From Anomaloglossus baeobatrachus (lineage: Eukaryota; Chordata; Amphibia; Anura; Aromobatidae), in assembly GCF_048569485.1 (NCBI RefSeq), contig NC_134364.1, positions 126,637,081-126,701,080 on the forward strand: DNA of 64,000 nt, given 5' to 3'. Both the position numbers and the translations under genes were made by a program. How positions within the stretch are numbered: the stretch's first letter is position 1; every line of letters starts with the position of its first letter. The notes beneath the pieces are model-generated. The model saw only the letters and a list, made by a program, of their open reading frames with translations. It did not search any database and was not told the origin of the DNA. Positions 56,487 through 64,000 of this stretch are shown here, piece by piece.

Positions 56487-57084
56487 GTGACACTGTTAAG
56501 GATTTATTCAAAATTGAAGGCATACAGAACCAGCATGGCTACCACAGCATCTTGCAGCGGCATACTATTCCATATGGTTTGTGTTTAGTTGGACTATCAT
56601 TTATTTTTCAACAGGACAATGACCCCAAACACACCTCCAGGCTGTGTAAGGGCTATTTGACTAGGAAGGAGAGTGATGGGGTGTTACGCCAGATGACCTG
56701 GCCTCCACAGTCACCAGACCTGAACCCAATCGAGATGGTTTGGGGTGAGCTGGACCACAGAGTGAAGGCAAAAGGGCCAACAAGTGCTAAGCATCTCTGG
56801 GAACTCCTTCAAGACTGTTGGAAAACCATTTCCGGTGACTACCTCTTGAAGCTCATCAAGAGAATGCCAAGCGTGTGCAAAGCAGTAATCAAAGCAAAAG
56901 GTGGCTACTTTGAAGAACCTAGAATATAAGAGATATTTTCAGTTGTTTCACACTTTAAGTATTTCATTCCACATGTGGTAATTCATAGTTTTATGCCTTC
57001 AATGTGAATCTACAATTTTCAGAGTCATGAAAATAAAGAAAACTCCTTGAATGAAGTGTGTCCAAACTTTTGGTCTGTACTGTA
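56487..57084 (+). mobile_element. 3' half of a Tc1/mariner transposon
   Basis: Follows the Gmr1 3' LTR directly. It encodes the C-terminal transposase part to 56,929 with QQDNDPKHTSRL (second catalytic Asp) and SPDLNPIEMVWGELD (the Glu position). It then runs to a terminal repeat TCCAAACTTTTGGTCTGTAC that ends near 57,084. The 5' half of the transposon is absent from the other side of the Gmr1 element. Confidence 0.85.
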
Positions 57085-57481
57085 CGTCTGCCAGTGAGCC
57101 CGCCATAGGAAAAATGCAAAAACCGTTTCACATATTTTACCGACGCTCCTTGGTTTTATATTACGTGGTTAGTAAATCCCAAACAGCTGCTATATGTGAG
57201 AAGAATTTGATGAGCCGGATGTATACATTGGATATTTTCTAATTCCCTGTGGGACCCATCAGAGAAATAAGATCGGTGCAATACCCAGAAATGTTTACAT
57301 GATGTTTTACTTTCTTAGTTGATTAAATGATACGAGGGGCTGCTGATAAGTCTTTGACTTTGGGATCTTTTTTTGTTTTTATGGTAACGAATGTTACATC
57401 ACATGAAAGCCTTATTTGTCTAATACGGTATATATTTTCATAATTTTGTGTTTGTTGCTTATGGCAACAGTGTTCTATGTG
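57085..57481. other. Spacer with a mariner-like end
   Basis: Nothing recognised to about 57,330. From there ATACGAGGGGCTGCTGATAA followed by GTCTTTGAC resembles the start of a mariner transposon, cut by the LTR element at 57,482. Family assignment is weak. Confidence 0.35.
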
Positions 57482-58766
57482 TGTCGCCCTGGGCAAGCCA
57501 GGGGACACAGGTCACACACCACCACACCCTACATCCCAGGTAGGCACATCTAAGCTGAACCAAAAATCCTTGTTGCCTTCCTCCAGAGGCTGATGATTCA
57601 CACCAGGGGGTGGGCCAGGCGGTTGGCTCCGCCCACCAAGGAGATCACAGCTCTGGAGGCGGGAAGTACCAGGCAGTCTGAGTTGGAGTAGAGTCCAGTG
57701 AGGGACATGAGAGAGTAAACAGCAAGATTAGCCCAGGCAGGGCAAGAGTGAAGTCTAGCTAAGGGCTAGAAAGGAGTAAACAACCAAGTGAAAGTGAAGG
57801 AAAGAGAAGGAGTAAAGGAGGAAAGCAAGAGTGGTGACAGAGAGAGAAAAGCCTGAAGAGTCCAGCTTAGTGCAGGACAGGTCAGCAAGGTCAGCAACGG
57901 CGGTGACTGTCTGGAGGGGGACCGTTTGGAAGTTCCTGGAAGGACCCCGTAGGCTGTGTGCCCGGTGGTCTGGAGCAGTGTTCCGAAGGACGGTCAGCAC
58001 CAGGGCAGGGGCCTCTCGGACCCCGGCAAGGCTAGGAGTCGCCGTAAATTGCCGAATCCGTCAGTGAAGGGGACGTAGATCCCCCAACAACCAAGACCCG
58101 AGTGAAGGCAACAGCCCAACCTGTACAACAGAGACACCGCCACCGCCAGGGCACCAGTTTCTGAGGGCCAGCGCCTGCGGGCAAAGAGTAGAGCTCCTCC
58201 GGCCCAGCTTGAAGCCGGGGAGCGGGTTACCGGTGGGGACCCATCGCAACCAACTAGTACACAAGGTGCAAGGAAGAGGGACATCACCGTCACCTACCGG
58301 GAGAGCAAGTGCAGCCGTCCGTGGGACCGTCTTACCAGCCGTTTGGTTTACCGTACAGACTGTGTCAACGTCTCAGGCTGAGTGAGTACCACAGTGCCGC
58401 AAGGCACAGCGCTGCCCCCGCGTCCCTGCGCCAACCAGGCCCTGCACCTCCCAAACCGTCACCGGGCCCCGGGATCACCGACCCCTACCCACGGAGGGGC
58501 AACACAACACCTGGCTGCTCCACATCACCATCCCCGGGACCCCCGTATTGAGCAGCGGTGGTGAAATCACCACAACCGTGGGTGGCGTCACGGACTATAA
58601 ACAATCCCCACACCCAACCAATCCCTTTCACTCACGGGCGAGGAGTGCCGCTCGAGAAACCCCCAGGATCCGGCCTACAGCTCGAGCCACCACTGAGCAG
58701 CGGCCGCCAGACCCGAGCAGAAGGGGTGAGCGTAGTGTGCTGACACCCTCCTCCCCGCCCGCGACA
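57482..58766 (+). repeat. 5' LTR of the cold-shock-bearing element
   Basis: A 1,285 bp LTR, TGTCGCCCTGGGC to GCGACA. A related solo LTR is at 35,180-36,018. Confidence 0.87.
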
Positions 58767-58980
58767 ACTTGGCGTCACGAACAGGATCTTACCGCTCTGC
58801 CATCTGGTAGAGGTGCGCCTTGTTACCGCCGGAGGTATCCGGCAGGAAAATTTCAGAAGCCGCCATCTTTGGCGCGAAAAGTTCCCGCTCGAGCGTCTTC
58901 TCGAGCAGTAGAGGCGCGAAGGCCAAAACCCCGCCCCGAGAGAGGAGGGGCCGGAAAGAGCTAAGGGGGACGGAAACAAG

Positions 58981-60029
58981 ATGTCTGCGCCCGACGGAGC
59001 CGCTGGAGGAGCGGTGGTCGCAGCCGCAGCGGCACCCGCGGATGGGAATGGACCTGCCCAGGTCCCGGCCGTACCGGCGGGAGGTGCCGCGGCCCCCACG
59101 CTCGCTCAGGTCATGCCGTTCTCCTTGCCCTATGTGCCCGGAGCTGCCTGGCTACCGCAGTATGACGGGAAACCGGATGCCCTACAGGCCTTCCGGAAAA
59201 AGCTTAACCCGTTGCTAGAGCTGTACCCCCTGACTGATAAGCAACGTGCAGCGATAGTGCTGGGCCAGTGGGCCAGTTAACCGGTGCGGCGGAGCAGGAA
59301 GCGGAGACCTGGGCCGAGGGGGACCGGCTCTCTGTAGCCACCATCTTTGAGAAGCTACAGACTGCCTTCGAGACCCGGACTGAAGCTGAGCTGAGGATGC
59401 AGTTTTACCAGTGCCGGCAACGAGTTGGGGATAGCATTCGGGACTATGCTCTACGTCTGCAGACCGCCCTCCGCACGCTGAAGCGGGCGAACCCTATTAA
59501 TGAGGCGGATAGCAACAAGATGTTAGTGGAGCAATTTGCGCAGGGGATGAGGTCCCCTGAGGATCGTAAACAACTCCGGCTGTGGGCCCTGGAGCACCCT
59601 GATGTGGACTTTGCTGTGTTAAAGGAGCGGGCCATTAAAGCACTACAGCCCCCAGCAACCGAAGTTCTGGAACCCGCCCCGTGGCCCGTCGAGACGGCTC
59701 CCGTTGTGGCGGCCTCTGCCAAACCAACCTCTCCAACACCTGCAGCCCCGAGCAGCACAGTAGAAGAACTGGCAGCCCAGGTCCGTCGCATGGACGGAGA
59801 CCTTGCCAAAATCCTGGCTGCACTACAACCTCTGACCAGACCTCAGCCTCCGGCGCAGATACAGCTTGCCGACAGTCCCGAGGATGTTCCCTGGATGCAG
59901 CGGAAAAGTGCTAACAACCCGCGGAGCAGACCCCCAATCTGCTACAAGTGCCGTAAGCCGGGCCATTACTACCGACAGTGCCCGTTAAACGAGCAACCCC
60001 TGGGGCCCCGGGCCAATCCTCAGGAGTAG
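58981..60029 (+). CDS. Gag region of the cold-shock-bearing element
   Basis: Fossil gag region. An Ala/Pro-rich N-terminus is followed by a capsid-like stretch (WLPQYDGKPDALQAFRKKLN; LQMFQ-like helices such as ELRMQFYQCRQRVGDSIRDY) and a single CCHC zinc knuckle CYKCRKPGHYYRQC near the end. Typical of Ty3/gypsy-type gag, which forms the particle and binds the element RNA. The region is not in one frame throughout. Confidence 0.8.
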
Positions 60030-61018
60030 AACATCGTGGCCCCCCGGACTGGCGGGACCGATATATCGGGGCCCGCCCTATCATCCCCGTGGCTGTGGAC
60101 GGCATACCAGTGATGGCTCTCTTGGACACTGGATCACATGTAACTACCATATCGTACACGTTATACCAGCGGTACTGGGCCGTAGACGAACTGGCGCCCC
60201 CAGACGATAGTATAACGTTGATTGCCGCTAATGGACTCCCATTGACCCAGGTGGGGTATAAACAAGTGGCTATGACAGTGGGGCAAGCCGAACTGCAACA
60301 TCAGGGTATGATTGTGATCATGAATGAGCCCAGTGATCATAACCCGAAAATAGTGCTGGGAACCAATGTGATGGAGCACTGCATGGCTGATGTGTTAACC
60401 CTATTACAACAGCTAGCCGCCACAGCAGCAGGGAGCCGGCAGAGGGCTGTGCAGCGTGAGATCCGAGCCCTGATGTACCGCCAGCATGTGAGCTCAACAG
60501 GAGGGGAGATTGGTGGAGTGAGAGTGATGGATGTTGCTCCATTGACTGTGCCCCCTAGGAGTGAGATGATGATCTGGTGCAGGGCAGCAGTAGGGCCTCA
60601 GGGGCGTGACTACCCTGCGATGATGGAGCCTATGCCTTCCGAGCACTGGCCCACTGTGATGGCCGCCCGAGGGGTGGTGGATGTGAAGAAAGGGAGAGTG
60701 CCTGTGAGAGTGCTGAACTGTGGAGAGGAAGAAGTCAGGCTTACCCGGTATGCCACCATTGCCAAGCTGCTCACCCTGGACCCTCACACTATCCATGAAG
60801 CCAGTCCATCCACACTCCCACCTACCACCGGCACTTCCCCACCACAGCGGGAGACAAAGGAGTGGCACCAACAGCTACATGTAGGCACTGATGATACCCC
60901 TACTCATCACAGGGCAGGGGTATACAGGGTGGTGCAGGAGTACGAACAGGTTTTTAGTAAGCACCCCCTAGACTTTGGGCAGATTAAGGGGGACGCGATG
61001 GCGGCTGGACGCATGTAG
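59978..61018 (+). CDS. Aspartyl protease region of the cold-shock-bearing element
   Basis: Overlaps the gag end by about 50 bp in another frame, a layout that gypsy-type elements translate by frameshifting. It contains ARPIIPVAVDGIPVMALLDT followed by GSH, the retroviral-type protease motif, and NPKIVLGTNVMEH. The rest to 61,018 is a spacer-like region without reverse transcriptase motifs. Confidence 0.75.
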   Translation: MPVKRATPGAPGQSSGVEHRGPPDWRDRYIGARPIIPVAVDGIPVMALLDTGSHVTTISYTLYQRYWAVDELAPPDDSITLIAANGLPLTQVGYKQVAMTVGQAELQHQGMIVIMNEPSDHNPKIVLGTNVMEHCMADVLTLLQQLAATAAGSRQRAVQREIRALMYRQHVSSTGGEIGGVRVMDVAPLTVPPRSEMMIWCRAAVGPQGRDYPAMMEPMPSEHWPTVMAARGVVDVKKGRVPVRVLNCGEEEVRLTRYATIAKLLTLDPHTIHEASPSTLPPTTGTSPPQRETKEWHQQLHVGTDDTPTHHRAGVYRVVQEYEQVFSKHPLDFGQIKGDAMAAGRM

Positions 61019-61384
61019 CTGCAGCTATAAAAGCAGGGACGCCAGGACTCTGCAAACATACCGTTCCTGGAAAGAAAAAGAAGCCATCATGTGGATGCCG
61101 TCCTGCGACACCGTAGCCCCCGCGCCTGGAACCGCGGCGTGGGTGGAAATCCGAACTGCGCAACTCTATCAAAGGCTGCAGGTGAAGATGCAGCTCCTCA
61201 TGGAGGAGTGGGAGGCCGACATGGCGGACGTTGTAGCCACCGTGCGGAGACGCGAGGAGGAAGCGGAGAAAGGGAGGGTGAGTGACCCACGTCCCGATGC
61301 CCAGGAAGGGTCGTCATCGCGGCTGCGGGGCCCGGTCCAAGCCCTCTCCCTTCGCTGCCTCCCTCGCCACCCGTCCCGGAGGCC

Positions 61385-62185
61385 GTGACCCCGCCACTAG
61401 GCCTGCTACCACCACAACCGGTAGCAGTACCCAGCGTCCCCGCCCAAGCGGGCCAACCTGTAGCCGGAGCCCGCAGCACCCCGGCGGTGTTGCCGTGGAA
61501 GATTCCGAAGGTAGAACCGGAGGCATCCCCAGAAAAGTTCCCCGAGCCGGAGCCGATAGCCCGCTCCGAGCCGAAGGCCCAGCAGCGGAAAGCCCCTAGG
61601 CCCATCCCCCACACCTCGGCTGAGGTCGCGCCGGGTTGTTGCTGCAAGGCAGCGCCCAAGGCCAAGACACCGCGGGACATGCCGCCCAGATTCTTGACAG
61701 TGGGCAATGTCCAGGATGTCCCGCGGGGCCCGACCCGTGCGCCGGCGCTGGCGGCAGCGCCGTACTGGGATAGGGAGCCGGTACCGCTGGGCCTGGAGAT
61801 CGCTGAGAGGGAGCGGAAGAAGGCCGAGCTTGTGGCTCGAGCTATCCGAGAAAAAGAAAATCTCCGCCAGGCCACGTTCCGTGTCCGGGGACCGTTGTAC
61901 GAGGGGCAGGTGAGGCGGTTTGATGTCCGCCGGGGCTACGGGTTCATCTACGAGCCGGGCCTGGAGACCGAAGTATTTGTAGCCTGGCGGGATGTGCATG
62001 CCCACCTGCCCGAAGAACATCCCGGCCGCAACCTGATGCCGGGAGACATTGTACAATATACCCGGCACTTTGGGGAGCGAGGGTGGTTTGCGCTGGACGT
62101 TAAACTCAGGAGGGGCCCGGAGGCCCGAGCGAGCGCAGACTTCTCCCCCTTGGCAGTGGCCCCGGCGCTAGAGGAACCGGAGTAG
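61385..62185 (+). CDS. Cold-shock-domain frame at the 3' end of an LTR element
   Basis: Frame of 266 codons between the protease region and the 3' LTR, where an env would sit in a retrovirus. Residues 1-135 are Pro/Ala-rich. Residues 138-165 are a charged helix (ERERKKAELVARAIREKENL). Residues about 172-242 match a cold-shock domain: EGQVRRFDVRRGYGFIYEPG with RNP1-like GYGFIY, then EVFVAWRDVHAHL with RNP2-like VFV, then GDIVQYTRHFGERGWFALDV. Cold-shock domains (YBX, LIN28, CARHSP1) bind single-stranded RNA or DNA. A role in packaging or chaperoning the element RNA is inference. The match is by motif reading, not by a search. Upstream at 61,088-61,280 a Glu-rich helical segment (MQLLMEEWEADMADVVATVR) may belong to the same gene. 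I know of no standard LTR-element part of this kind. Confidence 0.72.
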   Translation: MTPPLGLLPPQPVAVPSVPAQAGQPVAGARSTPAVLPWKIPKVEPEASPEKFPEPEPIARSEPKAQQRKAPRPIPHTSAEVAPGCCCKAAPKAKTPRDMPPRFLTVGNVQDVPRGPTRAPALAAAPYWDREPVPLGLEIAERERKKAELVARAIREKENLRQATFRVRGPLYEGQVRRFDVRRGYGFIYEPGLETEVFVAWRDVHAHLPEEHPGRNLMPGDIVQYTRHFGERGWFALDVKLRRGPEARASADFSPLAVAPALEEPE

Positions 62186-62818
62186 GGCGGCGGATGCCCG
62201 CAGCACCGTCCCCGTTGGGACCACCTGTTTGTTTGAAGTTCTGCCAATGATAAGAAAGATGATTAACCGAAGTTTCACCTGATTTGCTTGTGATTGAACC
62301 GGCCGGAGCCGGCACCGTTGTCCCCGTGGGGACCGTTAAAAAGTTTTTGCATGGGAACTATCCATGGACAAGCCCGTGAACTTGCAGGGCACCCACAAAC
62401 GTTAGTGGCTTGTAAATATGTTGTTTACCGTTACCGTTTTCCGCAGGCCGCCTCCGGAGAGGCAGGTTGGAGGGAGGGCCCTCAGCAGAGCAGGCTGGGG
62501 CCCAGCCACCAAAGGAACCGGTGGCTACCCTCTGGAGGGAAGGACAGATCCCGCTCGGGTACCGTGTGCTGGACTGTGGGTCAAGGGGTGCTGCCTGGGC
62601 TTTAGGGGCAGCATCAGGGCCAGGTTGCTTGGGTGGGAGAGAGCGGAAACCGTAACCGTAAACCGTTGCAACGTTAAAGTAAAATGTGCCTCCCGTTTTG
62701 GGAAGAGTTATTGAAAATGTATTTTTGTTGGTTTACCTTGTTATCCCTTTTTGCAGAAAAATAAAACCGGTGTAGGACGGCAGCCCGCGGACGGTCTGCA
62801 TTTTGCTAAGGGGGAATG

Positions 62819-64000
62819 TGTCGCCCTGGGCAAGCCAGGGGACACAGGTCACACACCACCACACCCTACATCCCAGGTAGGCACATCTAAGCTGAACCAA
62901 AAATCCTTGTTGCCTTCCTCCAGAGGCTGATGATTCACACCAGGGGGTGGGCCAGGCGGTTGGCTCCGCCCACCAAGGAGATCACAGCTCTGGAGGCGGG
63001 AAGTACCAGGCAGTCTGAGTTGGAGTAGAGTCCAGTGAGGGACATGAGAGAGTAAACAGCAAGATTAGCCCAGGCAGGGCAAGAGTGAAGTCTAGCTAAG
63101 GGCTAGAAAGGAGTAAACAACCAAGTGAAAGTGAAGGAAAGAGAAGGAGTAAAGGAGGAAAGCAAGAGTGGTGACAGAGAGAGAAAAGCCTGAAGAGTCC
63201 AGCTTAGTGCAGGACAGGTCAGCAAGGTCAGCAACGGCGGTGACTGTCTGGAGGGGGACCGTTTGGAAGTTCCTGGAAGGACCCCGTAGGCTGTGTGCCC
63301 GGTGGTCTGGAGCAGTGTTCCGAAGGACAGTCAGCACCAGGGCAGGGGCCTCTCGGACCCCGGCAAGGCTTGGAGTCGCCGTAAATTGCCGAATCCGTCA
63401 GTGAAGGGGACGTAGATCCCCCAACAACCAAGACCCGAGTGAAGGCAACAGCCCAACCTGTACAACAGAGACACCGCCACCGCCAGGGCACCAGTTTCTG
63501 AGGGCCAGCGCCTGCGGGCAAAGAGTAGAGCTCCTCCGGCCCAGCTTGAAGCCGGGGAGCGGGTTACCGGTGGGGACCCATCGCAACCAACTAGTACACA
63601 AGGTGCAAGGAAGAGGGACATCACCGTCACCTACCGGGAGAGCAAGTGCAGCCGTCCGTGGGACCGTCTTACCAGCCGTTTGGTTTACCGTACAGACTGT
63701 GTCAACGTCTCAGGCTGAGTGAGTACCACAGTGCCGCAAGGCACAGCGCTGCCCCCGCGTCCCTGCGCCAACCAGGCCCTGCACCTCCCAAACCGTCACC
63801 GGGCCCCGGGATCACCGACCCCTACCCACGGAGGGGCAACACAACACCTGGCTGCTCCGCATCACCATCCCCGGGACCCCCGTATTGAGCAGCGGTGGTG
63901 AAATCACCACAACTGTGGGTGGCGTCACGGACTATAAACAATCCCCACACCCAACCAATCCCTTTCACTCACGGGCGAGGAGTGCCGCTCGAGAAACCCC
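62819..64000 (+). repeat. 3' LTR of the cold-shock-bearing element, cut by the window
   Basis: The first 1,182 bp of the LTR, aligning without indels to the 5' copy; the last 100 bp or so lie outside the window. Confidence 0.88.

Larger units (their letters stand above)
57482..64000 (+). mobile_element. LTR retrotransposon with a cold-shock-domain frame, young, continues past the edge
   Basis: 5' LTR 57,482-58,766 and 3' LTR from 62,819 to beyond 64,000. The overlapping 1.18 kb of the two LTRs differ by about four positions by eye, so the insertion is young. A primer-binding-like TTGGCGTCACGAACAGG follows the 5' LTR, and a purine tract AAGGGGGAATG precedes the 3' LTR. Interior parts: gag (58,981-60,029) with zinc knuckle, aspartyl protease region (about 60,040-60,450), and a 3' frame with a cold-shock domain (61,385-62,185). 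No reverse transcriptase, RNase H or integrase is recognised, so this copy is broken or non-autonomous, with a few breaks. Confidence 0.88.

Noticed and set aside
58548-58964. Arginine-rich frame across the 5' LTR end
   Set aside because: Spans the LTR boundary and primer-binding region; compositional artefact of GC-rich sequence.

Overview
The window looks like a piece of an amphibian genome, most likely a frog. It holds one host gene with vertebrate splice sites, a CARD-NACHT-LRR receptor of the kind expanded in frogs and fishes. Around and inside that gene are element families common in amphibians: Penelope-like elements, DIRS, Gmr1-type Ty3/gypsy, hAT, Tc1/mariner and TTA-target MITEs. 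No bacterial features, tRNA or rRNA genes were seen.

Host gene. An NLR runs on the minus strand from 41,913 to 9,761. Eight exons can be read by eye: a short first exon, two exons that together encode a CARD, one 1.7 kb NACHT exon, three LRR exons of 171, 174 and 171 bp, and a short last exon. All seven junctions keep phase and the exons sum to 2,715 nt (904 codons plus stop) with no internal stop, so it looks intact. Its exons fill less than a tenth of the 32 kb locus; the rest is transposons and minisatellites, including a 6.2 kb 55-bp satellite in intron 3.

Layout. 1-3,640: antisense Penelope-like element split by a solo LTR. 3,957-9,570: three minisatellites (26, 29/30 and 28 bp). 9,950-13,830: a DIRS fossil in intron 7 with two MITEs and a small foldback retroposon inside it. 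14-24 kb: LRR exons alternating with two hAT elements, each holding nested foldback insertions. 24.6-26.3 kb: NACHT exon. 26.5-27.9 kb: second Penelope-like fragment. 28,009-34,223: satellite. 35.2-36.0 kb: solo LTR. 37.05-37.22 kb: CARD exon. 37.4-41.2 kb: Tc1 element split by a very young short LTR element. 41.3-41.9 kb: first two exons. 42-45.4 kb: a MITE and a hAT element filled with minisatellites. 46.1-47.2 kb: 30-bp minisatellite. 48.6-56.5 kb: a whole-looking Gmr1-type Ty3/gypsy element with integrase ahead of reverse transcriptase. 57.5 kb to the right edge: a young LTR element with gag and protease and, near its 3' LTR, an open frame that carries a cold-shock domain.

Most unusual points: the cold-shock-domain frame in an LTR element; a set of foldback insertions with 10-15 bp target duplications, three of which carry a hammerhead-like core and may be Penelope-derived; two satellites with no net indel over 73 and 113 units; and minisatellites that grew inside hAT elements.
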